Shown: positions 32,744 to 41,821, counted from the stretch's first letter. The stretch is DNA of 64,000 bases from a bacterium HR29 (GCA_002898215.1 BEIF01000001.1:905602-969601); one strand, 5' to 3'. Numbers and translations: made by a program. The notes: a model not told the origin generated them from the sequence alone.

Positions 32744-34140
32744 GACCGCGGCGCCTCCGACCTCAGCGCTTCGATGGCGTCGATGTCTTTCGGGAGGGCA
32801 GCGCTCAGCACCTCCACCCCCGTCTCCGTCACCAGTACGTCGTCCTCGATGCGGATTCCGCCGAAGCCGCGCAGCGCGTCGACCCGGCCCCAATCGACCT
32901 CCTCGGCGTACCGGCGGCGGATCGCGGGGTCGTCGAGGAGGGCAGGGATGAAGTAGATGCCCGGCTCGATGGTGACGACGAAACCCGGCTCGAGGGGCGC
33001 GTCGAGGCGAAGGTACCGCAGCGACGGGCGGTCGGGGCGGGGGCGCGCCGGGATGCAGCCGCCCGCGTCGTGGGTGGCAAGGCCGAGCAAGTGCCCGAGG
33101 CCGTGGGGGAAGAAGAGCGCTTGCGCGTCCCGCTCGAGGATGGCGTCGAGGCCTCCGCGGAGGAACCCGAGCTGCTGGAGCCCCTCGGCCAGACGCCTCG
33201 ATGCCCCGAGATGGAGGTCCCGATAGTCGACCCCGGGGGCGGCGGTGGCGATGGCCCAGCGCTGAACGTCCAGCACGAGCTGGTACAGGTCCCGCTGGAC
33301 GCCCGTGAACCGGCGGCCCGCAGGAAAGGTCCGGGTGATGTCGCTCGCGTAGCCTTCGACCTCCGCTCCGGCGTCGATGAGCACGAGGTCGCCATCGAGG
33401 AGGGCCCGGCGGGACGGGCTGACGTGGAGCGTGGCGCCGTTGGGGCCGCTGCCCACGATGGAGCTATAGGCGGTGCGGTCTCCCCCGCGTCGGAAGAATT
33501 CCGCTTCCAGCTCGACCTGCAGCTCCCGCTCGGTCATGCCCGGACGAGCGAGCCTGAGGGCGAGGCGGTGCCCCTCGATACTGGCAGCGACCGCGCGGCG
33601 GATTCGTTCCAGCTCCTCGGCGTCCTTGCGTCGCCGCAGGACGTCGACCGCTTCGCGCAGCCTCGCGCTCAGCGTCGTGTCCAGGGCCAGCTCGAACTCG
33701 GCCCAGCCGGGAAGGCGGTAACCCTCGGGCGCCCGCGTGATGTCATCGTTGCCGAGAAGGGCGACCGTGCGTCCGCGCTTCCGCTCCAGCCAGTTCGCGA
33801 ACTCCGACACTGGCCGGACGGTCGCGAGGCCGGTGCGGGCCGCGTACTCGTCGAGCGGGCGCCCGGGGCCAGTCCAGACCGCTTCCTCCAGGGTGACGAC
33901 CGGGGCGAAGTAGGTCCAGCCCTCGGTCGCGTCGAAGGTGAGCACGCCGCCGGGGTCGGCAACGCCGGCGAGGTAGTAGTGTTCCGGGTGCGCGTGGAAC
34001 TCGTGGAACTGATCGGTGCCAGCGATGGGGATGGGGATCCCCGCCGGCACGACCACGAGCTCGCTGCGGAGCTGCCACGCGGCCGCCGCGCGCTCCCGGC
34101 GGGATCTCACCGCGGCAGCCCATCGCTCGATGGCATCCAT
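32728..34140 (-). CDS. pepP: M24 family Xaa-Pro aminopeptidase
   Basis: 470 residues. The pita-bread catalytic domain (from about residue 175) shows the five metal ligands: DAGAEVEGYASDITRTFP (two Asp), FPHGLGHLLGLATHD (His), VVTIEPGIYFIP (Glu) and GIRIEDDVLV (Glu). The N-terminal domain (FHAHPEHYYLAGV) matches aminopeptidase P, not methionine aminopeptidase. It is predicted to be near-leaderless: a -10 element at 34150-34155 puts +1 three bases before the ATG. It overlaps the S9 gene downstream. Confidence 0.9.
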   Translation of the reverse strand: MDAIERWAAAVRSRRERAAAAWQLRSELVVVPAGIPIPIAGTDQFHEFHAHPEHYYLAGVADPGGVLTFDATEGWTYFAPVVTLEEAVWTGPGRPLDEYAARTGLATVRPVSEFANWLERKRGRTVALLGNDDITRAPEGYRLPGWAEFELALDTTLSARLREAVDVLRRRKDAEELERIRRAVAASIEGHRLALRLARPGMTERELQVELEAEFFRRGGDRTAYSSIVGSGPNGATLHVSPSRRALLDGDLVLIDAGAEVEGYASDITRTFPAGRRFTGVQRDLYQLVLDVQRWAIATAAPGVDYRDLHLGASRRLAEGLQQLGFLRGGLDAILERDAQALFFPHGLGHLLGLATHDAGGCIPARPRPDRPSLRYLRLDAPLEPGFVVTIEPGIYFIPALLDDPAIRRRYAEEVDWGRVDALRGFGGIRIEDDVLVTETGVEVLSAALPKDIDAIEALRSEAPRSWTGS

Positions 34141-34149
34141 CCTGGGGGT

Positions 34150-34155
34150 AGTCTA
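34150..34155 (-). promoter_or_regulatory. -10 element of the M24-S9 peptidase operon
   Basis: TAGACT on the minus strand, overlapping the stop codon of the WYL regulator gene; predicted +1 near 34143 and ATG at 34140. Confidence 0.45.
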
Positions 34156-35145
34156 CGCGGAGGCCGGTTCGGCGGACGAGGCGTAGTTGGCGGCGGCCTG
34201 GGAGAAGGAGCTCGCCACCGCATCACGGAGGCTCGGCGGCTCGCGGACGATGGCGTCGTGACCCCAGCTCCGCACCCAGGGCAACAGCTCGAGCGTGGAG
34301 GGCAGCACGAGCTCCAGCCGGACCCCGCCTCCCTCCAGCGGCGTCAGCACCTGCGTCGGGTGCCAGAACGTCTCCGTGACGCGCCCCGCCACCGCCGGAC
34401 TGAAGTCGATGACGACTCGGACTTCGTCCTCGGCGAGGACGATCCCGCTCCAGCTCCGGCCGAGCTGCTCGAGGAGGCCCCCGACATCGGGCGGGTCGAA
34501 GCGCTCGTCGCGCAGGCGCGCGTTGGCGATGCGGTCGAGCTTGAACGTCCGGACCTCGTTGCCGTGGGCCGAGCTGCGGCCGATGACGTAGCTGGTCAGC
34601 CCGCTGGCCGTGGGTTCGAGGAAGAACGGTTCGATGGTGGTGGTGCGCGTCCCCTCACCGTGGCGGTACTCGATCTCCACGCGCCGCGTCTCCGCCCACC
34701 CCTCGGTGAGCGTGCGAAGAACGTCGGTGCGCTCCTGGAGGCTCGGCCGCCGGCGGAGCTGGTCCCCCGTGAAACGCACGAAGCTCTGGAGCGGGCCCCA
34801 CAGCACCTCGCCCAACTTGTCGACGGCGGAGATGGCATCGGGGTCCTGCTCGTCGGCGTACCGGAGGAAGAGGCGGAGGGCGAAGAGGATGGCGCGCGCT
34901 TCGTGGAGGTTGAGATGCAGCGGCGCGAGGGGGTCGGCCGCCTCGTGGATGCGCCACCGTCGCCCATCGCTCGTCAGCGGCACGCGCAGGTCGACGTCGA
35001 GCGACTGCAGGTCGCGCTGCACCGTACGCACGCTGCACCCGAGCTCGCGCGCGAGCTCCCTCGTGGAAAGCCCTCGCGCGCCGGCGCGGCGCAGCAGCCG
35101 CTCCAGTTCGATGAGCCGGGAGGCTCGGCGAGTCTGCTCTGTCAT
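34153..35145 (-). CDS. WYL-domain transcriptional regulator
   Basis: 330 residues: an N-terminal HTH (TRELARELGCSVRTVQRDLQSL, about residues 25-46), then the WYL ligand domain (about 145-215: VEIEYRHGEGTRTTTIEPFFL, SYVIGRSSAHGNEVRTFKLDRI) and the WCX C-terminal extension. WYL proteins sense nucleic acids or nucleotides and regulate stress, DNA damage or phage defence genes; the PafBC pair is the best-known relative. No obvious partner defence genes are present. ATG preceded by GGAGGAGGA; TAGAGT at 35186-35181 is a likely -10. Confidence 0.88.
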   Translation of the reverse strand: MTEQTRRASRLIELERLLRRAGARGLSTRELARELGCSVRTVQRDLQSLDVDLRVPLTSDGRRWRIHEAADPLAPLHLNLHEARAILFALRLFLRYADEQDPDAISAVDKLGEVLWGPLQSFVRFTGDQLRRRPSLQERTDVLRTLTEGWAETRRVEIEYRHGEGTRTTTIEPFFLEPTASGLTSYVIGRSSAHGNEVRTFKLDRIANARLRDERFDPPDVGGLLEQLGRSWSGIVLAEDEVRVVIDFSPAVAGRVTETFWHPTQVLTPLEGGGVRLELVLPSTLELLPWVRSWGHDAIVREPPSLRDAVASSFSQAAANYASSAEPASA

Positions 35146-35180
35146 TCCGTCCTCCTCCGGAAGGGAACCAGGTTGGCGAC

Positions 35181-35186
35181 ACTCTA
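35181..35186 (-). promoter_or_regulatory. -10 element of the WYL regulator gene
   Basis: TAGAGT on the minus strand, predicting +1 near 35174 and a 29-base leader with a strong ribosome binding site. Two direct copies of GTCGCG (35194-35199, 35209-35214) lie just upstream and could be a regulator site. Confidence 0.4.
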
Positions 35187-35258
35187 CCGGCTCGTCGCGT
35201 CACCTCCTGTCGCGATTCCGCCGCACCGCGGGGAATCGTTCGCCGGGGCCGCGTCCGG

Positions 35259-35264
35259 TACGAT
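35259..35264 (+). promoter_or_regulatory. -10 element of the DUF3090 gene, leaderless
   Basis: TACGAT overlaps the first possible ATG (35263) and predicts +1 at 35271, one base before the ATG at 35272. This favours the second ATG as the real start. Confidence 0.45.
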
Positions 35265-35271
35265 GGTGAAG

Positions 35272-35775
35272 ATGCGGGAGCCGTTCGACCTGGGGTTGGC
35301 CGCGTACGTCTCCGCCGAGGCCATCGGCGAGCCGGGACGCCGCCGATTCCGCATCATGGCGCTCGGCAGCGGCACCGACGCGGTCTGTATCTGGCTCGAA
35401 AAGGAGCAGCTCGCCGCGCTCGGCGACGCGCTGCGCCAGGTGCTCAGCGACGAAGCCGGCGGCGAGCCCCCCGCCGAGACCCCGGAGGAGCCGGTCTTCC
35501 CAGCCATCTGGCGATGCGAATTCAAGGCCGGCCAGCTCACCCTCTCGATGGACCGGCAGGAGCGGCAGTTCGAGCTGCGCGCGGAGCCGCTCGCGCCCGA
35601 CGATGACGTCCCGACCTCCTGTTCCTTCCGCTTCGGCTTCGACCAGGGGCGGGCGCTCGTGCCGCGGATCGCAGCCATCATCGCCGCCGGCAGGAAGCCG
35701 TGCCCGCTCTGCTCCGCGCCGATGGACCCTCAGGGTCACGTCTGCGTCCGGGCCAACGGCCACCACCCGCGCTAA
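35272..35775 (+). CDS. DUF3090 family protein
   Basis: 167 residues of a family found mainly in Actinobacteria and Chloroflexota. Features: an N-terminal FDLG ... EAIGEPGRRRFRIMA strand region and a C-terminal zinc-binding tail CPLCSAPMDPQGHVC followed by RANGHHP. The function is not established; in Actinobacteria it usually neighbours a phosphoglycerate-mutase-like gene, which is absent here. The ATG at 35272 is preferred on promoter geometry; ATG 35263 adds three residues. The stop overlaps the convergent DUF3048 stop by a few bases. Confidence 0.85.
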   Translation: MREPFDLGLAAYVSAEAIGEPGRRRFRIMALGSGTDAVCIWLEKEQLAALGDALRQVLSDEAGGEPPAETPEEPVFPAIWRCEFKAGQLTLSMDRQERQFELRAEPLAPDDDVPTSCSFRFGFDQGRALVPRIAAIIAAGRKPCPLCSAPMDPQGHVCVRANGHHPR

Positions 35776-37163
35776 CCTCCCGCCGCGGTTGGGCTCGCCG
35801 GAGGTTCCGGCGGCGTCGGCGTGGACTCGGGCGTCGGGGAGGCCGTGGGGCTCGGCTCGGGCGTCGCCGTAGCGGTCGGGGACGGCTCCAGGGTAGGCGT
35901 GGCGGTGGGGGTCTCCGCGGGCGGCGTGGGAGTCGGCTCTTCCGGCTCCGTGGCCGGGTCGGGAGCGACCGCAGGCGGCTGATAGGGCGGGAGCGGCGGC
36001 AGGTCGGGCACGCGCCAGTAGACCCGTACGAAGGAATCGGGCGCGACCATCTGGATGAAGATGGGGCCCCGGTTGAGCCGGATTTCGTTCCCAGCGCGGT
36101 CGTAGAAGCGGGTCCTGCTCGCCCGGTCCGCCTTCCGCCAGGTGCCCTCGACCACGCGGCCGTCGAGGAAAACCTGCGCCCGGCCCTCCCCGAACTGTTC
36201 GAGGAGGACATGGCCACGGTCATCGGCCACGTAGGCGGGGACGTACATCACGATGACGTTCTTGAAGCGCAGCTGCTCGCCGGTGAGGAGGTCGATGTCC
36301 GGTCCACCCCGATAGAAGCGGAGGTAGGTGTTCGTCGCCGGGTCCCACTGCCATTGCCGCAGGTCCCAGGGCACGGGCGCGCTCCGGTACGAGAGTTCGA
36401 TCGCACCGGCGAGCGGGGCGTTCGCTGTCTCCTCGAAATCGGCCTTGAAGGGCCACACCTCGACCGTCGGAAAGCCGGACGAGAGCCCGAGGCGAGCTGC
36501 CGCATCGCGCAACGCGGCGGTCGAGGTGGTGAGGTTGTAGGGCGCCACCCGCGTGGGGTCCCGGTAGAAGGCCGAACTCGCGGGCGGGAGGAGCCCGTCG
36601 AGGTCCCGGATGCCCCACTCCCGGACCTGCTGTTCGGCATTCGCCACCGTGCCGGTGGCAGCGCTGCCGGCGTGGGCGTAGAGGGCGTCGAATTCGAGCA
36701 CCCAGTAGAGGAAGGGCGTGCGCGCCGACCGCACCGGTTCGATGCGGCTGGCGTCGTTTCGCCAGAAGAACGCCAGGTAGCGGGTGATGCCGCCTTCCAC
36801 GAAGGCCTCCACCACCAGCTCCGCGCGCGAGAGGCCGTACTGCGGCACGGCGAGGGCGCTGTTGTCGACCATCACGCCGATGGGGAAGCGCGCGGCGAGC
36901 TGCCGAAACTCCGCCTCCGTGAGCTCCACCCCATCGATGAGGGAGGGGTAGCGCGGCTCGGGCGTGGGCGTCGCCGTCGGCGTCGGTTCGGGCGTCGGCG
37001 AAGCCGCGGCCGTCACCTCGCGCACGGAGGGCGGAGCCTCCGGCGTCGCCTGGCCGCCCCCGCGCGTGAAGGCGAACGTCGTCCCCGCGGCTGCCAGGGC
37101 GAGAAAGACGACCGCTCCGAGGAAGCCGCCGAACCGCCATCGAAGCTGAAGCCGGCGGGCCAC
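35772..37163 (-). CDS. DUF3048 (YerB-like) surface protein
   Basis: 463 residues: an N-terminal membrane anchor (about 12-33), a Pro/Thr spacer, a two-part DUF3048 domain (about 70-385: RFPIGVMVDNSALAVPQYGLSRAELVVEAFVEG, IEPVRSARTPFLYW, FKNVIVMYVP) and a long Pro/Thr/Glu repeat tail. The YerB/DUF3048 family is of unknown function, attached to the cell surface. The tail here is C-terminal and repetitive, with TPTPxP-type units encoded by imperfect DNA repeats. The GTG start at 37163 coincides exactly with the predicted +1 from TAGGAT. Confidence 0.87.
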   Translation of the reverse strand: MARRLQLRWRFGGFLGAVVFLALAAAGTTFAFTRGGGQATPEAPPSVREVTAAASPTPEPTPTATPTPEPRYPSLIDGVELTEAEFRQLAARFPIGVMVDNSALAVPQYGLSRAELVVEAFVEGGITRYLAFFWRNDASRIEPVRSARTPFLYWVLEFDALYAHAGSAATGTVANAEQQVREWGIRDLDGLLPPASSAFYRDPTRVAPYNLTTSTAALRDAAARLGLSSGFPTVEVWPFKADFEETANAPLAGAIELSYRSAPVPWDLRQWQWDPATNTYLRFYRGGPDIDLLTGEQLRFKNVIVMYVPAYVADDRGHVLLEQFGEGRAQVFLDGRVVEGTWRKADRASRTRFYDRAGNEIRLNRGPIFIQMVAPDSFVRVYWRVPDLPPLPPYQPPAVAPDPATEPEEPTPTPPAETPTATPTLEPSPTATATPEPSPTASPTPESTPTPPEPPASPTAAGG

Positions 37164-37169
37164 GGCAGC

Positions 37170-37219
37170 ATCCTAGCTCGCCGGCCCAGGATCGAAAAGA
37201 CAGGGCGGTGGTGTACGCT
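37170..37219. promoter_or_regulatory. Divergent promoters for DUF3048 (leaderless) and pfkA
   Basis: Minus strand: TAGGAT at 37175-37170 with +1 predicted exactly at the GTG at 37163. Plus strand: TACGCT at 37214-37219 preceded by GGTG, +1 near 37226, with a 22-base pfkA leader carrying AAGGAG. The ten-base block GGTGTACGCT is identical to the one before rnpB. Confidence 0.5.
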
Positions 37220-37247
37220 CGATCGCAGGCCCCGGCAAGGAGCACGT

Positions 37248-38222
37248 ATGCGGACCATCGGCATCCTCACCAGCGGTGGCGATGCTCCCGGAATGAACGC
37301 GGCCATCCGCGCCGCAGTGCGCACCGCCACCTGCCACGACATCCGGGTCGTCGCCTACCTCGACGGCTACGCGGGGTTCGTCGCCGGGGAGTTCGTCGCC
37401 CTCGACGACCGGGCGGTCGGAAACATCCTCCACCGCGGGGGGACGGTCATCGGCACCTCCCGCTGCCCAGAGTTCTTCGACCCGGCCGTGCGGGCAGCGG
37501 CGGCCGCCCGCATGCGCGATGCCGGCGTCGAGGGCCTCATCGTCATCGGCGGCGATGGCAGCTTCCGCGGCGCGCTCGCCCTGCAGGAGGAGCACGGCGT
37601 CCCCGTCGTCGGCATTCCCGGCACCATCGACAACGACATCTGGGGCACGGAGGAGACCATCGGGTTCGACACGGCCGTGAACACGGCCGTCCGTGCCATC
37701 GACCAGGTGCGTGATACGAGCGAATCGACGGGCATGATGTTCTTCGTCGAGGTGATGGGCCGAACCTCGGGCGCCATCGCGCTCCACGTCGGGGTCGCCG
37801 CCGGGGCGGCGAGCGTCGTCGTGCCCGAATCTCACGAAGACGTCGAGGCGATCGCCGAACGGATCCGGCGCTCCATCGGCCGGGGGAAGCGGAGCCACAT
37901 CATCGTGGTGGCGGAGGGGGACGAAGCCGGGGGCGCCTTCGGCTTCGCCAAACGCTTCGAAGCGGTGATGCCCGACCACCCGTACCGCGTGCTCGTGCTC
38001 GGCCACATCCAGCGCGGAGGCTCACCGACGGCCCGGGACCGCATCATCGCCTCCCTCTCCGGGGCGTCGGCCGTCGAAGCGCTCGCCAACGGCCGCTCGG
38101 GCGTGATGATCGGCATCCAGTGCGGGCGCCCGGTCGAGGTGCCCCTTCGCGACGTCATCGCCCACGGGAAGCCCGACCCGGACTTCGGTATGCTCCAGTT
38201 GGCCCAAGCGCTCGCGGGCTGA
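37248..38222 (+). CDS. pfkA: 6-phosphofructokinase, ATP-type
   Basis: Phosphorylates fructose 6-phosphate, the committed step of glycolysis. 324 residues, the usual bacterial length: ILTSGGDAPGMNAAI at the N terminus, GGDGSFRG near residue 103 (the Gly-Asp-Gly form of ATP enzymes; PPi enzymes usually have GGDDS), GIPGTIDNDIWGTEETIGFDTA with the catalytic Asp, EVMGRTSG and GHIQRGGSP. AAGGAG is five bases ahead of the ATG at 37248. A large frame upstream overlaps DUF3048 in antisense and is not coding. Confidence 0.94.
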   Translation: MRTIGILTSGGDAPGMNAAIRAAVRTATCHDIRVVAYLDGYAGFVAGEFVALDDRAVGNILHRGGTVIGTSRCPEFFDPAVRAAAAARMRDAGVEGLIVIGGDGSFRGALALQEEHGVPVVGIPGTIDNDIWGTEETIGFDTAVNTAVRAIDQVRDTSESTGMMFFVEVMGRTSGAIALHVGVAAGAASVVVPESHEDVEAIAERIRRSIGRGKRSHIIVVAEGDEAGGAFGFAKRFEAVMPDHPYRVLVLGHIQRGGSPTARDRIIASLSGASAVEALANGRSGVMIGIQCGRPVEVPLRDVIAHGKPDPDFGMLQLAQALAG

Positions 38223-38249
38223 AACGCGGCAGCCAAAGGGGGAACGTTC

Positions 38250-38735
38250 ATGACCGTCGGGACGGAGCTGAGCGAAGGAGCGCCCGCACCCTCCTTCGCC
38301 CTCGAGGACCAGAACGGGAACACGGTGCGTCTCGAGGACCTGCGTGGGAAGTGGGTCGTGCTCTACTTCTACCCGAAGGACGACACGCCGGGTTGCACGG
38401 CCGAGGCCTGCGGCTTCCGGGATGCCTCCAGCGAGCTCGCAGCCGAGGGGGCCATCGTGCTGGGCGTGAGCGGCGACGACGCGGCCAGCCATCGCAAGTT
38501 CGCGGCGAAGCACGACCTCCCCTTCCCTCTCCTCGTGGACGCCGACCACGCCGTAGCGAAGGCGTACGGCGCCTACGGCGTGAAGCGGATGTACGGCCGG
38601 GAGTTCGAAGGGGTGCTGCGCCAGACCTTCCTCATCGACCCGGAGGGCCGGCTGGCGAGGGTCTGGCGAACGGTGAAGCCGGCTCAGCACGCGGCCGAGG
38701 TGCTGGAGGCCTTGCGGTCGCTTCGCCGCGGATAG
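38250..38735 (+). CDS. bcp: Thioredoxin-dependent thiol peroxidase (Bcp/PrxQ)
   Basis: 161-residue peroxiredoxin reducing hydroperoxides. The peroxidatic motif is YFYPKDDTPGCTAEACGFRD with Cys49 (peroxidatic) and Cys54 (resolving), the C-x4-C arrangement of PrxQ proteins. GGGGGAA precedes the ATG. The thioredoxin-TPR protein at 10608 is a possible reductant, but this is inference. Confidence 0.94.
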   Translation: MTVGTELSEGAPAPSFALEDQNGNTVRLEDLRGKWVVLYFYPKDDTPGCTAEACGFRDASSELAAEGAIVLGVSGDDAASHRKFAAKHDLPFPLLVDADHAVAKAYGAYGVKRMYGREFEGVLRQTFLIDPEGRLARVWRTVKPAQHAAEVLEALRSLRRG

Positions 38736-38743
38736 GGCCCGGG

Positions 38744-38749
38744 TATACT
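38744..38749 (+). promoter_or_regulatory. -10 element of the glpKD operon, leaderless
   Basis: TATACT with +1 predicted at 38756, one base before the glpK ATG at 38757. No ribosome binding site precedes the ATG. Confidence 0.6.
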
Positions 38750-38756
38750 TTCGGGC

Positions 38757-40259
38757 ATGCCGGACCGGTACATCCTCGCCATCGACCAGGGGACGACGAG
38801 TTCCCGGGCGGCCCTCGTCGACGAGCAGGGGACGATCGTCGCGATGGGCCAGCGGGAGTTGCCCCAGTACTACCCCCGGGCCGGCTGGGTGGAGCACGAC
38901 CCGGAGGAGATCTGGGCGAGCTGCATCGCTGCCATCGAAGACGCTCTCCAGGCGGCCGGGGCAAGGCCATCCGACATCGCCGCCATCGGCATCGCCAACC
39001 AGCGCGAGACGGTGGTCGTGTGGGAGCGCTCCACCGGTGCACCGCTCGCCCGGGCCATCGTCTGGCAGGACCGGAGGACGGCTGACCTCTGCGACGAGCT
39101 GCGAGCCGAGGGAGCCGAGCCACTCGTCCGCAAGGCGACGGGGCTGACCCTCGACCCGTACTTCAGCGCGACGAAGCTCGCCTGGCTCCTGCGCGAACAG
39201 CCGGAGCTGCGAAGGCGGGCCGAGGCCGGCGAAGTCGCCGCCGGCACCGTCGACTCCTGGCTCATCTGGAAGCTGACGGGCGGCCGCGTGCACGCCACCG
39301 ATTACAGCAACGCCAGCCGCACGGCCCTCTTCCACATCGGGCGAGGACGGTGGCACGAGGGGCTCTGCAACCTCTTCGGAGTGCCACCGGCGATGCTGCC
39401 CCACACCCAGCCCTCGGCGTCGCGGTTCGGCTTCACGGACCCGGAGGTGCTCGGAGCGCGCGTCGCCATCACCGGCGTGGCCGGCGACCAGCAGGCGGCC
39501 CTCATCGGCCAGATGTGCCTCCACCCCGGCCAGGCGAAGAACACGTACGGCACGGGCGCCTTCCTCCTCGCCCCGGCCGGGAAGCGTCCCCCCCTTCCCG
39601 AGAACGGGCTCCTCCTCTCCGTGGGAGCAGCCGCCACCGACAGCGCGCCGGACTACGTCCTCGAAGGCTCGGTGCTCGTCGCGGGCGCGGCCATCCAGTG
39701 GCTGCGGGACCAGCTCGGAATCATCGCCAGCGCCGACGAGGTTGAGGCGCTCGCCGCAGCCGTGCCGGATACGGAGGGCGTCACCTTCGTGCCCGCCTTC
39801 GCCGGGCTCGGCACGCCCCACTGGGACCCGCACGCCCGCGGGCTCATCGTGGGAATCACCCGAGGCACGACGCGGGCCCATCTCGCCCGCGCCGCGCTCG
39901 AAGCCATCGCCTTCTCCGTAGCCGAACTCCTCGATGCCTTCGCCACGGCGCTCCCGAAACCGATCGCCGAGCTGCGGGCCGACGGTGGCGCGGCCCGGAA
40001 CGACCTCCTCCTCCAGCTCCAGGCCGACCTCGCGGGCGTCCCCGTGGTCCGGCCGGTCCAGACCGAGACCACCGCGCTGGGGGCCGCATTCCTCGCTGGC
40101 GTCGGCAACGGCCTCTACACCTCCCTCGACGAGGTCGCCGCGCTCTGGCGGCCCGACCGCACCTTCGAGCCGAAGATGACCGCCGAGGAACGCGAAGAGC
40201 ACCGCGCCCGGTGGCGCCGGGCCGTGGAGCGGGCGCGCGGATGGGCCGCGTCGGGATGA
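38757..40259 (+). CDS. glpK: Glycerol kinase
   Basis: Converts glycerol and ATP to glycerol 3-phosphate. 500 residues, normal length: AIDQGTTSSRAALVDEQG (ATP-binding first lobe), RAIVWQDRRTAD, TDYSNASRTALFHI, GVAGDQQAALIGQ, NTYGTGAFLL and GLGTPHWDPHARG are all diagnostic. The ATG at 38757 is the predicted first codon of a leaderless mRNA. The gene overlaps glpD by ATGA, so glycerol is oxidised to dihydroxyacetone phosphate by the pair, feeding into glycolysis near pfkA. Confidence 0.96.
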   Translation: MPDRYILAIDQGTTSSRAALVDEQGTIVAMGQRELPQYYPRAGWVEHDPEEIWASCIAAIEDALQAAGARPSDIAAIGIANQRETVVVWERSTGAPLARAIVWQDRRTADLCDELRAEGAEPLVRKATGLTLDPYFSATKLAWLLREQPELRRRAEAGEVAAGTVDSWLIWKLTGGRVHATDYSNASRTALFHIGRGRWHEGLCNLFGVPPAMLPHTQPSASRFGFTDPEVLGARVAITGVAGDQQAALIGQMCLHPGQAKNTYGTGAFLLAPAGKRPPLPENGLLLSVGAAATDSAPDYVLEGSVLVAGAAIQWLRDQLGIIASADEVEALAAAVPDTEGVTFVPAFAGLGTPHWDPHARGLIVGITRGTTRAHLARAALEAIAFSVAELLDAFATALPKPIAELRADGGAARNDLLLQLQADLAGVPVVRPVQTETTALGAAFLAGVGNGLYTSLDEVAALWRPDRTFEPKMTAEEREEHRARWRRAVERARGWAASG

Positions 40260-41821
40260 CCATCGAGGAGCTCGCCTCTGGGCCGCCCCTCGACCTCGCC
40301 ATCATCGGCGGGGGCATCAACGGCGCCGGCATCTTCGCCGAAGCGGCCCGGGCAGGCCTCCGCGTCGCCCTCTTCGAAGCCGAGGACTTCGGCTTCGGCA
40401 CGACCTGGCGCTCCACCAAGCTCATCCACGGCGGCCTTCGCTACCTCGAGCACGGCGACGTCCGCCTCGTGGTCGAAACGCTGCGGGAGCGGGAGTGGCT
40501 CCTGCGGACGCGCCCCCACCTGGTGGAGCCGCTCCGCTTCCTCTTCCCCCTCCTGCCCTGGACGCGACGACCCCGCTGGCAGATCCATCTCGGCCTGGCG
40601 GCGTACGACCTCCTGGCCTGGAGGCGGAGCCTCCCCGGCCACCAGCGGCTGACCGCCGCGGCCCTCGCGGAGCGCTTCCCCGCCCTCGCGGACGAGCAGC
40701 GAGGCGGGTTCGCGTTCTCGGACGCGCGCTGCTGGGCGCCGGAGCGCCTCGCCCTGGAGCTCGTGCTCGAAGGGGTCGAGGCGGGCGGCTTCGCCTTCAA
40801 CCACACCCCGGTCACCGGCATCATCACCGCCGGAGGACGCGTCACGGGCATCGTGGTGCGCTCACCCGGGGGAGGCGAATGCGCGCTGCCCGCCCGCGCC
40901 GTGCTGAACGCCGCCGGTCCGTGGGCCGACGCGGTGCGCGAGCTGGCGGGCGAACGGGGCGAGCGGCCGCTCCTGGACCTGACACGGGGGACGCACATCG
41001 TCGTCCCTGCCGAGGGGCCTCTTCCGCGCTACGCCCTCATCTCGACAGCCCGCTCCGACGGGCGGGTCTTCTTCATCATCCCCCAGCGGGACGCCTACCT
41101 TGTCGGCACGACGGACGTCCGCCACCAGGGCGACCCCGGGGACGTGCGGCCGACACCGGAGGAGGTGGAGTACCTCGTCGCCGAGGCCCAGGCCCTGGCG
41201 CCGGGGCTGGGCGTCACGCGGGAGCGCGTCGCCTACGCCTACGCCGGCCTCCGCCCGCTGCGGCGCTCCGGGAAGGGACCCGAGGGCGACATCAGCCGGC
41301 GGCACGAGCTCGTCGACCACGGCCGGCAGGGTGGCGTGCGCGGCCTCTACAGCGCCACAGGCGGGAAACTGAGTACCTACCGCGCGCTCGGCCGGGAGCT
41401 CCTGGAGCGGCTCGGCGTTCGCCCGGCGGCCGAGCCGGCCGCGCCGCCGGCCGCGCCGCCCGCCGAGGCGCCGCATCCGCGGCTCCTCCAGTACGGTGGC
41501 CGCCTGGCGGCCGTGCTCGCCGCCGGACGTGAGGAGCTCTGCAGCCGCTGCGGCCTGCTGGCAGGCGAAGTGCGCCACGCCGTGCGCACGGAGCTCGCCG
41601 TCACCCTCTCCGACGTCCTCCTCAGGCGCACGGGGGCGGCGTGGAGCGTACACCGGGCGGTGGAGTGCGCCCCATTGGCGGCGGCGGTCATGGCCGAGGA
41701 GCTCGGGTGGGACGAGGGCGAGCGGGAACGGCAGCTCGCCGCCTTCCGAGCCGACCTGGCCCGCCACCTGCCCACCCCCGACGAGATCGCGGCCACGCTC
41801 GGCGCGGCCGCCGCTCAGTAG
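40256..41821 (+). CDS. glpD: Glycerol-3-phosphate dehydrogenase/oxidase (GlpD/GlpO family)
   Basis: FAD-dependent oxidation of glycerol 3-phosphate to dihydroxyacetone phosphate. 521 residues: LAIIGGGINGAGIFAEAA at the N terminus (FAD), FGTTWRSTKLIHGGLRYLEHGD, TRGTHIVVP, FFIIPQRDAYLVGTTD, and YAGLRPLRR. The C-terminal helical DAO_C-like domain follows an Ala/Pro-rich linker (about 385-405) that is longer than usual. Start ATG overlaps the glpK stop. Electrons could go to quinone (GlpD) or oxygen (GlpO); sequence alone does not decide. Confidence 0.93.
   Translation: MTIEELASGPPLDLAIIGGGINGAGIFAEAARAGLRVALFEAEDFGFGTTWRSTKLIHGGLRYLEHGDVRLVVETLREREWLLRTRPHLVEPLRFLFPLLPWTRRPRWQIHLGLAAYDLLAWRRSLPGHQRLTAAALAERFPALADEQRGGFAFSDARCWAPERLALELVLEGVEAGGFAFNHTPVTGIITAGGRVTGIVVRSPGGGECALPARAVLNAAGPWADAVRELAGERGERPLLDLTRGTHIVVPAEGPLPRYALISTARSDGRVFFIIPQRDAYLVGTTDVRHQGDPGDVRPTPEEVEYLVAEAQALAPGLGVTRERVAYAYAGLRPLRRSGKGPEGDISRRHELVDHGRQGGVRGLYSATGGKLSTYRALGRELLERLGVRPAAEPAAPPAAPPAEAPHPRLLQYGGRLAAVLAAGREELCSRCGLLAGEVRHAVRTELAVTLSDVLLRRTGAAWSVHRAVECAPLAAAVMAEELGWDEGERERQLAAFRADLARHLPTPDEIAATLGAAAAQ

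Noticed and set aside
34153-35145. WYL regulator marking a phage-defence island
   Set aside because: Neighbours are peptidases, DUF3090 and DUF3048; no nuclease, helicase, toxin or other defence gene is present.
35780-35960. Tandem repeat or CRISPR-like array
   Set aside because: The repeats encode the Pro/Thr/Glu tail of DUF3048 and are imperfect, in frame and without spacers. No CRISPR array was seen anywhere in the window.
35700-38222. An 840-codon open frame ending with phosphofructokinase
   Set aside because: The first 516 codons are antisense to DUF3048 and have no protein-like composition; pfkA begins at 37248 with its own ribosome binding site.
38022-40202. A 726-codon minus-strand frame opposite bcp and glpK
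   Set aside because: Antisense shadow of glpK; composition is Arg/Gly/His-rich without domains.
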